Assembly: GCF_000020525.1 (NCBI RefSeq)
Contig: NC_011026.1
Coordinates: 2,834,001-2,898,000 of the forward strand
Direction of reading: 5' to 3'
DNA: 64,000 nucleotides
Origin: Chloroherpeton thalassium ATCC 35110
Lineage (GTDB): Bacteria > Bacteroidota > Chlorobiia > Chlorobiales > Chloroherpetonaceae
Below, piece by piece: positions 37,014 through 46,385 of this stretch. Under the pieces are notes generated by a model that saw only the letters and a list, made by a program, of their open reading frames with translations, was not told the origin of the DNA and searched no databases. The number at the start of each line of letters is the position of its first letter. Position 1 is the stretch's first letter. The position numbers and the translations under genes were made by a program.

Positions 37014-38447
37014 TTAATCTAATACCCAAGTATCTTTACTTCCACCACCTTGTGATGAATTTACAACCAATGAACCCTTTTTCAGCGCGACTCTCGTTAA
37101 AGCGCCGGGAATGATTTTGATGTCCTTCCCGTACAACACATACGGCCTTAAGTCCACATGCCGGCCTTCAATTGTTTCATTCACTAAGGTGGGCACACGA
37201 GAGAGGTTAATCATTGGCTGAGCAATGTATTTTCTCGGACTGCTTTTGATTTTATCAGCAAAAGCCTCTTGTTCAGCTTTCGTGGATCTTGGCCCGATTA
37301 GCATGCCATAGCCACCTGAGGCATCTGTTTGCTTAATGACCAACTTATCAATGTTTTCCAACACGTAGCTTAAATCATCTTTTTCAGTGCAAATGTAAGT
37401 TTGCACATTTGGAAGCAGCGGCTCTTCGCCCAAATAATATTTAATAATTCGCGGAATGTAGGCATAAACGGCCTTATCATCAGCAACACCGGTTCCCGGC
37501 GCATTGACCAAAACCACATTTCCTTTTCGATAGGCTTCAAACAGTCCGGGCGTGCCTAACATGGAATCAGATCGAAAGACTAATGGATCCAGAAAGTCGT
37601 CATCCACACGCCGATAAATCACATCCACCTTTAGCAAACCTTTTGTGGTTTTCATAAACACATAATCATCCTTAACGACCAGGTCGCGCCCTTCAACCAA
37701 TTCTGAGCCCATTTGTTGCGCAAGGTAAGCGTGCTCAAAGTACGCAGAATTATAGATTCCTGGCGTTAAAACGGCAATAGACGCGGGCGAAACATTTGTT
37801 AGGGATTCGATCATGTCTCGCAAATTGTGCGAATAATTATAAACCGGACGAACATTTAATTTTTCAAACAACTCAGGAAAAGTTCGCTTCAAAATTTCCC
37901 TGTTTTCTAACATGTAAGAAACTCCGGAAGGGCAGCGCAGATTATCTTCCAAAACATAAAAAGCGCCATCCTCACCTCGAATGATATCCGTTCCGGTAAT
38001 ATGACACCACACATTTTGAGGCGGCTTGAGGCCTTCGCATTGTTTTAAGTAAGTCGAACTGGAAAGGACTAACTCCTTCGGGATAATGTTGTCCTTCAGC
38101 ACTTTTTGTTCATTGTAAATATCACCGATAAACAGGTTCAACGCCTCAATGCGCTGCTTGAGCCCTTTTTCCAAAGCATCCCAATCACTTCCGCTAATAA
38201 TTCTTGGAATAATGTCTAATGGCAAAATGCGCTCAATACCTTGGTTGTCATTATAGACATTGAACGTCATTCCTAACGAAAGCTGCGCTCTATCGGTTGA
38301 ATGCTGAAGGAAATTCAGCTTTCGTGCCCCCATTTGGTGTAATCGTTTCTTAAAAAGCGCATAATGAGGACGGACGTTTTTTTCCGCATCAAACATTTCA
38401 TCATAAAAGCCTATCGTTTCGTAGTCGTCAAAATTTATTTTGGACAT
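37014..38447 (-). CDS. Circularly permuted ATP-grasp type 2 protein
   Basis: 477 residues from ATG 38447 (MSKINFDDYETIGFYDEM); the frame opens at 38534 with an unlikely extension. Signatures: RILPLDIIPRIIS, the acidic YVLEDNLRCPSGVSYMLENR, LVKDDYVFMKT-like strands, and IKQTDASGGYGMLIGP. This DUF404/DUF407 family is predicted to ligate peptides or form amide bonds using ATP. First gene of the four-gene cluster with alpha-E, Anbu and transglutaminase. Confidence 0.93.
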   Translation of the reverse strand: MSKINFDDYETIGFYDEMFDAEKNVRPHYALFKKRLHQMGARKLNFLQHSTDRAQLSLGMTFNVYNDNQGIERILPLDIIPRIISGSDWDALEKGLKQRIEALNLFIGDIYNEQKVLKDNIIPKELVLSSSTYLKQCEGLKPPQNVWCHITGTDIIRGEDGAFYVLEDNLRCPSGVSYMLENREILKRTFPELFEKLNVRPVYNYSHNLRDMIESLTNVSPASIAVLTPGIYNSAYFEHAYLAQQMGSELVEGRDLVVKDDYVFMKTTKGLLKVDVIYRRVDDDFLDPLVFRSDSMLGTPGLFEAYRKGNVVLVNAPGTGVADDKAVYAYIPRIIKYYLGEEPLLPNVQTYICTEKDDLSYVLENIDKLVIKQTDASGGYGMLIGPRSTKAEQEAFADKIKSSPRKYIAQPMINLSRVPTLVNETIEGRHVDLRPYVLYGKDIKIIPGALTRVALKKGSLVVNSSQGGGSKDTWVLD

Positions 38448-38617
38448 AGCTGGTTTGATATAAAAACAATTAGATAAATGAACATTTTTTCTACACTTTT
38501 TAAGCAAAAAGTACAAATTTGGTTCACTTTTCAATATACCGCTAAAACAGTGAAAATTGAAGATGTGTCGAATTTCACAGAGCGAAGTTCAGTGAAAATT
38601 CCAGAATAGATTTTTCG

Positions 38618-38650
38618 AAAAAAAAAGATGCTGCTTTTTTTCGCAGCACC
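38618..38650 (-). terminator. Terminator of the 38684-39295 gene
   Basis: GATGCTGC (38627-38634) pairs with GCAGCACC (38643-38650), one GU, loop of T and C; the A-run 38618-38626 becomes a U-tract on minus-strand RNA. Confidence 0.8.
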
Positions 38651-38683
38651 TTTCTTAAAACTGACTATGGAAATACTTGAGCG

Positions 38684-39295
38684 TTAAGGTTTAAACTCGT
38701 CCCGAAAAATTTTCACCGGATCAATTTCAAATTTTGGGTCGAGTTTTTCTCGAATAATCGCATGAAATGCGTGCTTTTGCCTTTTTTGAACCCTAATGAT
38801 AATTTTGCAGCGCCCGGCACAGGCCATTTTTCCTTCGGTAGTCAACTGCTTTTGAAAGAAAAAATGATAATCCAGATGACGCTCTTTCTCCTTAATAAAA
38901 TAGTCCAAAATACGATTCCATCTCAATAAAGAACTTTTTTTGGTGGCGTAAATGCTCAGCAAAATGCCCTCTTCAAGCACCAACTTTTGTTCGGAGACAG
39001 CCGCCGCAATAAACCAAAACATGCTGGCAAGAAAATACATTAAAAACTTCATCACTGGCTGAGAATCGTTCATGCCTAACGCAATCCCCACACATATCAA
39101 CTGAACCACACCATAAACAACCGGCAAAAGCGGATAGCCCCAAAGCAACCCGTGATTAATCGCAATTTTGACATTCTTTACTTTGGAACGCTTATAGAGC
39201 GCAACGAATGCCCAAACAGGCATCACAACCATGACGACATAAAAAAAGTAGGTCTCAAAAACCATCACCCAATCGAGTATCTCATTCATTTTCAC
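38684..39295 (-). CDS. Membrane protein of unknown function
   Basis: 203 residues. Three to four membrane helices in the first 105 residues, then a soluble basic domain beginning EEGILLSIYATKKSSLLRWN and containing a Cys pair (MACAGRC). The soluble part could be PH-like, but I do not recognise the family. Located between the Anbu cluster and the polyprenyl synthase gene, 83 bp from the latter's stop. Confidence 0.65.
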   Translation of the reverse strand: MKMNEILDWVMVFETYFFYVVMVVMPVWAFVALYKRSKVKNVKIAINHGLLWGYPLLPVVYGVVQLICVGIALGMNDSQPVMKFLMYFLASMFWFIAAAVSEQKLVLEEGILLSIYATKKSSLLRWNRILDYFIKEKERHLDYHFFFQKQLTTEGKMACAGRCKIIIRVQKRQKHAFHAIIREKLDPKFEIDPVKIFRDEFKP

Positions 39296-39378
39296 GGTAC
39301 AAACAAAATTAAATTCTGAAAAATGAACCCCGACTGTTTGGCTTACAACACCAATGACGGCTAATTGAATTCAAAACA

Positions 39379-40353
39379 TTATACTTTTCGTTTAATGACG
39401 AATTCAACCAGCAGATCTATGGATTTTTTGCTTTCACAATCAGGAAGGTCTTGAATCGCTTCTAAAGCTTTGTTCGCGTAATCCTTAGCCACTTTATCCG
39501 CATATTCAATTCCGCCATTTTCAACAACAAAATTAATTATATCGTTACTAAAAAGTGCTCTTTTCTTATCACTTTTCAATATAGAAATAATTTCTTTTCG
39601 CTTTTCTTCTCCAACTTTATTGAGCGAGTAAATGAGCGGAAGCGTGATCTTCTTTTCCTTAATATCGCCGCCTATCGGCTTTCCTGTGTTTTTTGTATCT
39701 CCTTGATAATCTAAAATATCATCACGGATTTGAAACGCCAGGCCAAGCGCTTCTCCACAATCTCTGAGGCTTTGCCTAACTTTTTCATCTGTGGAAGCAC
39801 TTGCTGCGCCTAATTCACAAGCCGTTGAAATCAGGGAAGCTGTTTTATCAGAAATGATCTTGAAATACGTTTCCTCGTCGATATCCAAATGCCGGGTCTT
39901 TTCTATTTGCAATAGCTCGCCTTCACTCATTCGCCTAACGGCATCCGAAACGATGTTAAGAAAAAGCGTATCTCCATTTTGCAAGGCTAAAAGCAATCCG
40001 CGCGCCAGCAAATAATCGCCCATCAGCACAGCCACTTTGTTCTTCCATAGCGCATTTACAGCCGGAAGCCCCCTGCGCATATCGGCTGTATCAACCACAT
40101 CATCATGCACTAACGTTGCGGTATGCAACAATTCTACCAAAGCCGCCGCACGATAAGTGCCCTCATTGACGCCGCCGACCAGCTTTGCTGAAAGCAGTAC
40201 GAGCGCCGGTCTGATTTGCTTGCCTTTTTGCTTTAAAATGTAACTGGCAACTTTGTTTAACAACCCAACCTCTGAAGCCATCGCGTCTTTAAACTTCGTT
40301 CTAAAGAGCTCTAACTCCGATTTTACAGGTCTGATTACTTCGTTTATATTCAC
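39379..40353 (-). CDS. ispB: Long-chain all-trans polyprenyl diphosphate synthase
   Basis: 324 residues. Adds isopentenyl diphosphate to an allylic primer to build a quinone side chain. First Asp-rich motif LVHDDVVD (about 82-89) and second QIRDDILD; basic residues in GKQIRPALVLLSA bind diphosphate. The residue five before the first motif is small (Ala in HTATLVHDD), which allows a long product, so menaquinone or chlorobiumquinone side chain is likely; exact length cannot be told. Divergent from the outer-membrane gene at 40617. Confidence 0.9.
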   Translation of the reverse strand: MNINEVIRPVKSELELFRTKFKDAMASEVGLLNKVASYILKQKGKQIRPALVLLSAKLVGGVNEGTYRAAALVELLHTATLVHDDVVDTADMRRGLPAVNALWKNKVAVLMGDYLLARGLLLALQNGDTLFLNIVSDAVRRMSEGELLQIEKTRHLDIDEETYFKIISDKTASLISTACELGAASASTDEKVRQSLRDCGEALGLAFQIRDDILDYQGDTKNTGKPIGGDIKEKKITLPLIYSLNKVGEEKRKEIISILKSDKKRALFSNDIINFVVENGGIEYADKVAKDYANKALEAIQDLPDCESKKSIDLLVEFVIKRKV

Positions 40354-40616
40354 AAAATTAAAATTAAATGCTGAAGGTTATAAAAGCCCGCTCGCTGAGC
40401 CAGCAAGCAAAGGATTCAAAAAAGTCTTTCTTGCCGAAAGCAACCTAACAAAAAAAAGACTTTTCATAACAAAACATTGTGTCTATTACAGGTGGTTTCG
40501 GTCAATTATGAGCGTCATGCGGTTTAAGCTTCGCAAAGAAAGTTTAATATAATTAAGCCTACGTTTCATTAAAAATTGTTTTAAATGCTTTAACCCGCTT
40601 CGTTTTATTTTCGCAA

Positions 40617-41216
40617 TTGATAAACCATATCATAGAATGCCAGTCAAAAAAAAAAGCTGTTCTTATTTTGCTGTTACTTACATGGGCACTTTTTTCGGTT
40701 GATGTTTGCCTTGCTGGAACGCCCTCTCCTTTTGGCCGCAAAGCGCTGGCTGGAAGATTTTCGCTCGGTTTTCACCCGTCGTTCGTGAAGAACAACAACT
40801 TTCTATTTTTCACTCATCTTGGCTATGGGCTGAATTCGTCCATGTCTTTAACCAGCCATTTCAGCTTCCAAAATACCCCTTTCGACGCTTACGCTGGCCT
40901 TGACTTACGAGCGGCGCTGCTTAACCATGACCGCATTAAATTGGACACGTATTTGGGAGCGCATCTTGGCGGCCTTGGCAATGGCTACGATGCCGGTGCC
41001 ATTTGCAATGTTGATTTTTTCTCTTCAGTTGGACTTGTGATGGCTATCGACGCGGATATTCTCTCGGGGAAAAATAGCGCCAACTCGCCGGTTCATTTCA
41101 TTGCTGGACTTGATATTCCGATTACAAGAAACATGGGTTTTATTTTGAACAACGCATTTGCGCTCAATCGTGCCGCGTATAGAGGATTTTCCGGTGGACT
41201 CATTCTTTTCCTTTAA
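40617..41216 (+). CDS. Small outer-membrane beta-barrel-like protein
   Basis: 199 residues. Signal peptide ending near LAG (about 12-34), then alternating amphipathic strands (RFSLGFHPSFVKNNNFLFF, LRAALLNHDRIKLDTYLGAH) and an aromatic C-terminal strand (GFSGGLILFL), typical of an eight-stranded barrel. No family recognised. The downstream molybdenum-carrier-like gene begins 25 bp later and may be co-transcribed. Confidence 0.65.
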   Translation: MINHIIECQSKKKAVLILLLLTWALFSVDVCLAGTPSPFGRKALAGRFSLGFHPSFVKNNNFLFFTHLGYGLNSSMSLTSHFSFQNTPFDAYAGLDLRAALLNHDRIKLDTYLGAHLGGLGNGYDAGAICNVDFFSSVGLVMAIDADILSGKNSANSPVHFIAGLDIPITRNMGFILNNAFALNRAAYRGFSGGLILFL

Positions 41217-41241
41217 CACACTTTGAAAAAAATTTGAGCCT

Positions 41242-41697
41242 GTGCTGATAGAAAAAATCATTTCAGGTGGACAAACGGGCGTTGATAGAGCTGCTTTAGA
41301 TGTGGCGTTTTTGTTAGGAATTTCGTGCGGCGGATGGTGTCCAAAAAAACGATTGGCAGAAGATGGCATCATCGCGGTGCGGTATCCGCTGCAAGAAACA
41401 CCGACTGAAAGCTATGCGCAACGAACTGAATGGAACGTGCTCACCAGCGATGGCACGCTGATTTTAACTTGTGGAAATCTTATCGGCGGAACGGCTTATA
41501 CCGCTCAAATTGCAGAACTTACCGAAAAGCCATTGCTCATACTTGAGCTTTCGCAGAACAAAGAGAAAGCGATTTTTGCAGAATGGATTCGATCAAATAA
41601 AATCAAAACGTTGAACATTGCTGGCGCGCGAGAAAGTCAAGTAAGGGGGATTTACGAGACGGCTAAAAATTATTTGCTGGATTTACTAAACGTGTAA
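41242..41697 (+). CDS. Molybdenum-carrier/LOG-like nucleotide-binding protein
   Basis: 151 residues from a GTG start. The sequence KIISGGQTGVDRAALD, then GGWCPKKRLAEDG, YPLQETPT and the terminal GGTAYT loop match the putative molybdenum carrier family (PF12694-type, LOG/YpsA-like Rossmann fold). It probably binds a nucleotide or cofactor; direct evidence of molybdenum cofactor binding is not visible. Its 3' end overlaps the convergent radical SAM gene by 28 bp. Confidence 0.85.
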   Translation: MLIEKIISGGQTGVDRAALDVAFLLGISCGGWCPKKRLAEDGIIAVRYPLQETPTESYAQRTEWNVLTSDGTLILTCGNLIGGTAYTAQIAELTEKPLLILELSQNKEKAIFAEWIRSNKIKTLNIAGARESQVRGIYETAKNYLLDLLNV

Positions 41698-42701
41698 TGC
41701 GTTGATCTGAAAGACATTACTTTTGTCTTCACAACTTTGAGAAACAGCTTCTGGCGAAACAACTTGTACGAACCATACCGAATTTTAGCTGGAATCGACA
41801 CCATCGTGTAGCGATTCATGGAACGCGCAAAACTTGGCTCAAAGTAGCAATTGACCGTGCAACCGGCACAAAAATCGTAACGGCCTTGCCGTGCAATTTC
41901 CTTTTTCACCAAATCGGAATGGCGAAGTTCATAGAGCTTTCCGTCAATAGGAATTTGTTTTTGCGCAGCGTGATAACATGGAAGAATCATCTCGTTGTAA
42001 GGTGAAATCACGATCACTTCAGAAACAGCCTTGCAAACCGGCGCGGAAATATTATTTCCCCCATCTCTACGAAGTTTAATAAATGCTGAGTTTAAATACG
42101 TCCCGTGATGTCGCCTAGCAAATTTTAGCATGTAACGAAACATCGCATCCGTGCTTTCCGCCGAAAAAAACTCCCCGTATTCAAAAATAGGATTAATAAT
42201 TAAGGCCAGTTTATTCGGACGGCAAATGGTTTCATACACCTCCGGCAATTCCTTGTAATTCGATTCCTGAACCGTAAATAAAATATCGGGTTGCTCGCCC
42301 AGCGATTTTGCAACCGCAATGCTTTCCAAAAGCTTTGAGAAGCAACTCACCCCACGAATTTCATCGTGCTTTTCAGGGACAATTGAATCCAATGAAAAAT
42401 GTAAGAGGTCAACTTTACCCGTCAGCTTTGCGGCTTGTTTTGGATAAAGCAGCGTATTGGTTGTAATACTGGTAAAAAAACCAAGCTGTTTTGCAAAGGA
42501 TAAAATTTCGGGCAGGTCTTTGTGCAAAAGCGGTTCTCCGCCGGTAAAATCGACAAACTGAACCCCAAGACGTTTTAAATCCGTTAGGTTTTGCTGAATA
42601 TCAGGAAGTGATGCATAAATGCTTGGCTTCTTCCATATATCACAAAACTTGCACTCAGCATTACAACGATAGGTCAGATAGTAATTACACAGTAGTGGCA
42701 T
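41670..42701 (-). CDS. Radical SAM protein with C-terminal cysteine cluster
   Basis: 343 residues. The 4Fe-4S/SAM motif is CNAECKFC (13-20), with DFTGGEPLLHKDLP following and HFSLDSI in the barrel. A C-terminal cluster (CAGCTVNC) suggests an auxiliary SPASM/twitch-like iron-sulfur site. The basic tail after 300 might associate with membrane. Substrate is not evident from neighbours. Overlaps the convergent plus-strand gene by 28 bp. Confidence 0.88.
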   Translation of the reverse strand: MPLLCNYYLTYRCNAECKFCDIWKKPSIYASLPDIQQNLTDLKRLGVQFVDFTGGEPLLHKDLPEILSFAKQLGFFTSITTNTLLYPKQAAKLTGKVDLLHFSLDSIVPEKHDEIRGVSCFSKLLESIAVAKSLGEQPDILFTVQESNYKELPEVYETICRPNKLALIINPIFEYGEFFSAESTDAMFRYMLKFARRHHGTYLNSAFIKLRRDGGNNISAPVCKAVSEVIVISPYNEMILPCYHAAQKQIPIDGKLYELRHSDLVKKEIARQGRYDFCAGCTVNCYFEPSFARSMNRYTMVSIPAKIRYGSYKLFRQKLFLKVVKTKVMSFRSTHYTFSKSSK

Positions 42702-42866
42702 ATCCTAACAACACAGTTCATAATTGATTCGCGCCAAAATAGCTATTTTTAGCCATAAAAAACCGGCCTAAGAAATCTTAAAAATTTCTTATCATTGAAT
42801 TAGATTTCAAAATTGATCAGCCCAGTACAAAACCCTGACAACATCTCCTATCACCCTGGCTTTTGA

Positions 42867-43478
42867 ATGTTAAATGAATTTAAAAAAATGCCTAACTCTA
42901 AAACAATTCTTATTATTGACGATGATCCTATTTCCCAACAGCTCTATGTGGCTGCCTTAACTGGGGTCAATTTATCGTTCCATTCTTGTAGCACTGCGGA
43001 TGCTGGCTATCATGAACTTTGCCATGAAAATTACGATGCCGTTTTGCTTGATCTTATTTTACCTGGCGCTAACGGCACAGAACTACTACAAGCATTGAAT
43101 AAAGAAAAAATAAAATATCCGCCGGTTATTCTCATCAGCGGAAATGGCCAAGAACGCTTGATCAAAGAATGTTTATCGCTGGGCGCGGCTGAATACCTGA
43201 GAAAACCGATTAGAACAAGCTTCTTACGGCTGCTTGTAAAAGAGGTGCTGAATATTCAAGACGCTTCCGACAAAACCCTTCCAGAAATCATGAAGCTACT
43301 TGAGAGGGATAAACGCTCGGCGAAAGTTTGGGTTAAAACAGAACTGGGCCAAGGCGTTCTTAGCTATGAAGCTGGACATTTATCTGCTGTGAAATATTTA
43401 GACCTCACCAAATCCGATGCAATGACAAAATTGTCTCAAACCGAGCCATTTAAAATCGAGCTGGAATATAAGTCCTAA
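42867..43478 (+). CDS. Response regulator with short C-terminal DUF4388-like region
   Basis: 203 residues. Receiver (about 13-130) with acidic triad in IIDDDP, Asp in VLLDLILPG, Ser in LISGNG and Lys in RKPI. The C-terminal 70 residues (LLERDKRSAKVWVKTELGQG, VLSYEAGHLSAVKYL) look like a partial DUF4388/PATAN module without DNA-binding motif. Start could also be the ATG at 42888. No kinase adjacent. It may share partners with the larger DUF4388 regulator at 3967. Confidence 0.82.
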   Translation: MLNEFKKMPNSKTILIIDDDPISQQLYVAALTGVNLSFHSCSTADAGYHELCHENYDAVLLDLILPGANGTELLQALNKEKIKYPPVILISGNGQERLIKECLSLGAAEYLRKPIRTSFLRLLVKEVLNIQDASDKTLPEIMKLLERDKRSAKVWVKTELGQGVLSYEAGHLSAVKYLDLTKSDAMTKLSQTEPFKIELEYKS

Positions 43479-43643
43479 AGCACATGAGAATCAATGGGAA
43501 AAATGACACGGAAAAAAATGAATGGCATTTAGGTAATGGCGGATGCTAAAAAGAAAAAAGTAGCGGATTGATTCGAATTATTAAATTTTTCGTATATTTC
43601 TCTTTCTTAAAAATTTACTGGAACTGAAAATTTTTGAAAAAAG

Positions 43644-43826
43644 ATGGCTAAACAGCAAACCTTTGGTGATAAAGCGAAGAAGAAAAAAGAAACTGCAACG
43701 AAAACAATCAAGTTAGTTTATTCAACTCGCTCTGAGAAAACCGGTGGCTGGCGTTTTGCGGAAAAGTATGTGACCCTACCAAAGGATCAAGATGAAAACG
43801 CAGCTCTTGCCGAAGCGATGAAATAA
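43644..43826 (+). CDS. Small basic protein, unknown
   Basis: 60 residues: a Lys-rich N-terminal half (MAKQQTFGDKAKKKKE) followed by a beta-like stretch (IKLVYSTRSEKTGGWRFAEK) and an acidic end. It reads like a small ribosome- or nucleic-acid-associated protein, but I do not recognise a family with certainty. A terminator directly after it and 165 bp of spacer before it suggest its own transcript. Confidence 0.65.
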   Translation: MAKQQTFGDKAKKKKETATKTIKLVYSTRSEKTGGWRFAEKYVTLPKDQDENAALAEAMK

Positions 43827-43835
43827 GTTTTTCCT

Positions 43836-43864
43836 TAAGGCGCATTTTTGTGCCTTATTTTTTG
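43836..43864 (+). terminator. Intrinsic terminator after the 60-residue gene
   Basis: TAAGGCGCA (43836-43844) pairs with TGTGCCTTA (43849-43857), one mismatch, followed by a T-run to 43864. Confidence 0.85.
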
Positions 43865-43915
43865 TATTCTCAGAATTTGCAAATAACTTGCAATAAACCG
43901 TTAGAGTATCGTTTT

Positions 43916-44707
43916 ATGATTTGGCTTTATTCGCTTTCTGGTGCACTGCTTGTTAGCTTAGTCTCGTTGGTTGGACTTGGCGCGCTCCTCATCAAACAGA
44001 AAACCTTAAGCCATATTACCTTTTTTTTATTGAGCTTAGCGGCGGGCGTACTTTTAGGCGATGCGTTTTTCCATTTATTTCCACACGCTCTTGAACATAG
44101 CCATTCGCTTCAAACTTCTGCGATTTTAACTGTTTCTGGCATTCTTCTATTTTTCTTCTTTGAAAAACTAATCCGCCGCTACGCTCACACGCACCATCAA
44201 ACGCACTCATCCGACGATGAACATTTTGGAAACGCCTCAAGCCCCATTGCGCAAATGAGCATCATTGGCGATACGATTCATAATTTTATCGACGGGATGA
44301 TTATCGGGGCAAGCTTTTTGATTTCGCCGGCGGTCGGCTGGGGCACGCTTATCGCCATTCTTGCACATGAACTTCCACAGGAATTTGGTGATATTGGCGC
44401 GCTCGTTTATGGCGGTTATTCCATCAAAAAAGCGGCTTTTATCAATTTTCTTTGCGCGCTCAGTGTTTTTCCAGGCGTCTTGCTCATCTTGGCTTTTGGT
44501 ACATTTATCGAGAGAAGCGCAACCATCTTGCTGCCCTTTTCAGCAGGCAGTTTCATTTACATTGCGACGGGCAATATCATGCCTGAGCTCAACAAGGAAA
44601 CCAGCACGAACAAGCAAATTATCCAGATCATTGGCATCGTGCTCGGACTTTGCTTTATGTATTTTATTGGACTTCTTGAAGAAGTGGAAAAAGTGCATGT
44701 TCATTAA
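43916..44707 (+). CDS. ZIP-family metal transporter
   Basis: 263 residues from ATG 43916 (MIWLYSLSGALLV); the frame opens at 43850 inside the preceding terminator, so the later start is preferred. Eight membrane helices. Metal site motifs of the ZIP family: HNFIDG in helix 4 and HELPQE in helix 5; a His-rich cytoplasmic loop (HTHHQTHSSDDEH) lies before them. Likely imports zinc or another divalent metal across the inner membrane. Convergent with the LPP20-like genes. Confidence 0.93.
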   Translation: MIWLYSLSGALLVSLVSLVGLGALLIKQKTLSHITFFLLSLAAGVLLGDAFFHLFPHALEHSHSLQTSAILTVSGILLFFFFEKLIRRYAHTHHQTHSSDDEHFGNASSPIAQMSIIGDTIHNFIDGMIIGASFLISPAVGWGTLIAILAHELPQEFGDIGALVYGGYSIKKAAFINFLCALSVFPGVLLILAFGTFIERSATILLPFSAGSFIYIATGNIMPELNKETSTNKQIIQIIGIVLGLCFMYFIGLLEEVEKVHVH

Positions 44708-44722
44708 TTTTGCGCAAAACCA

Positions 44723-45487
44723 CTACTGCTTCGGAATTCTGCCCAAAACATAAAAAATGTGATTCTTCGTATCTGGCCAGCGTTTTACAACTTGAAATGC
44801 TTGCAACTTTACCAAAACAGACTCGATTCGCTTTTCTTGACCTTCAAAATCGGTTCTTTTTTGCAATGCTTTTATACGAACCATCTTTGTTCTGGCAAGC
44901 TGCTTCCGCGCTTGAAGAGTTGCATTGTCCCACGAACTTGCTTCATAAAAATATTCCGGCGCCGCGCCAACTGCATAAAAAAAGCGTTCGTCCTTTGGTG
45001 GCGACTCGATCCACGAAGGCAAGCTGTTGCTAACCGTTTGCCTTGTTTTATAGAGTAACTCGTCTGACTTCGAATTTGCGGCCAGAACAGCAACCATTTT
45101 TTGAGAGTAGAATGTATCGATAGGAGAAAACTTGGCCGCATACAGGGAAATTAGAGAGGAGTCAAAGGTTTCACGAAAGTCAGTTGCGACCCAAAAAACG
45201 CCTGCTTCCGTAGCCCAAAAAGCATCATCAGCAACGATCTCCGCTTGATAAAATTTTGCGGCATTTGAAAGTGCTTTTTGAAACGCATGAGAAGCAGAGG
45301 AATTCTGATAAAAACTACAGTTTACATAACCACAAACTATGGCTTCCGAAAAACTTCCCGGATTTAAAAACCATTCTGGATAAATCACCATAGAAGTTTT
45401 TGCTTGATTTTCCGTCAAAGGCGCTTTGCCGCTCGAACAAGCAAAGCAAAGCACACAAAGCATAAGAATTCCCCCGATTCTCATCAC
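44723..45487 (-). CDS. LPP20-like lipoprotein
   Basis: 254 residues. Lipobox LCFAC (13-17) after a short hydrophobic segment. The mature part shares with its upstream neighbour a theme of PEWFLNPG / PSWIESPPKDERFFYAVGAA, typical of LPP20 lipoproteins, and ALSNAAKFYQAEI. Contains two such half-modules. Outer-membrane anchored; function unknown. It follows the second LPP20 gene by 11 bp, so both form an operon. Confidence 0.75.
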   Translation of the reverse strand: MMRIGGILMLCVLCFACSSGKAPLTENQAKTSMVIYPEWFLNPGSFSEAIVCGYVNCSFYQNSSASHAFQKALSNAAKFYQAEIVADDAFWATEAGVFWVATDFRETFDSSLISLYAAKFSPIDTFYSQKMVAVLAANSKSDELLYKTRQTVSNSLPSWIESPPKDERFFYAVGAAPEYFYEASSWDNATLQARKQLARTKMVRIKALQKRTDFEGQEKRIESVLVKLQAFQVVKRWPDTKNHIFYVLGRIPKQ

Positions 45488-45498
45488 AAACAGCGCCG

Positions 45499-46068
45499 TT
45501 AATTGCTCTGCTCTTTCTTAAATTCTTCGTACTGCTTGACTTCCTCTTCCAGCTCTTCAAAAGCTTTTGTCGCTCTGAAGCGTGTATACATTTGGTTGTT
45601 CTTTTTTACCTGCTCCATAAACGCTTCATTGGCCGCTCCGATCGGATATTCAACCAATACGTAAGCACGCCACATATTTCCATCCTTAACGCGCTTGACA
45701 TATTTTACCTTACTGCCAGAAAGCGTTGTAGAAACAACCGTTTTTTCAGCTTGCGAAAACAGCTGCAAAAGCTGAGCGTCGCTGCCTGTTCCGGTTTCCT
45801 CAGTAAACTTCTTTTGAAGCGATTTTAGCTTGACTTCAAGTTGACGCCCAATTTCCGAACGAGCACCAGTCGAGGCTTTATCCACAGCAAGCTGAAAGTC
45901 TTGCGAGACTTGTGTATTCGGGGAATAAAGATAGTTTGGATCGTTTGGAACATTTACGTACCAATCAGGAATATCACCTGTCTCGGCTGATTGCATAGAC
46001 TGATTTGAACCACCGCAGCCCGTTGCAATAAGCGCAATAAACAACAGCATCAAGATGGAATTCCGCAT
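45499..46068 (-). CDS. LPP20-family lipoprotein
   Basis: 189 residues. Lipobox IATGC (14-18). Pattern IPDWYVNVPNDPNYLYSPNT, then DKASTGARSEIGRQLEVKL and YVLVEYPIGAANEAF is characteristic of LPP20 proteins. The C-terminus is a charged coiled-coil-like helix (AFEELEEEVKQYEEFKKE). First gene of a two-gene operon with the related lipoprotein downstream. Confidence 0.85.
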   Translation of the reverse strand: MRNSILMLLFIALIATGCGGSNQSMQSAETGDIPDWYVNVPNDPNYLYSPNTQVSQDFQLAVDKASTGARSEIGRQLEVKLKSLQKKFTEETGTGSDAQLLQLFSQAEKTVVSTTLSGSKVKYVKRVKDGNMWRAYVLVEYPIGAANEAFMEQVKKNNQMYTRFRATKAFEELEEEVKQYEEFKKEQSN

Positions 46069-46385
46069 TTGTCCTCCAATTTTTTAGTTCTGTAAATATT
46101 ACAATGCTTAGATGCTTGGATGATAAAAAAGGCTGAATCGCTTTTTAGAGTTCAAATTTAACGAAAGCCCTAAGATTTGCAAGTGCTTTTTCGTTGCCTA
46201 TTTATAGCGCAGGCGCTTCTTTCAAAGAGAATTACCAATGGTGATTTCCCCTGCCTCGCGCTTTTTCAGAAAAATTTTGTTAAAAAAATTCTCTTCCTTT
46301 TAAACCCGACTTTAACCCATCGTGTCTATTAAAACGAGCATCAGATAAATCAGAAATCGTTTATAAACTAAACTTAGTTATCGTC
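46069..46385. other. Divergent intergenic region
   Basis: 317 bp between the LPP20 gene (minus) and the Spy-like gene (plus). No ORF, RNA gene or convincing inverted repeat seen; it should contain both promoters. Confidence 0.5.
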
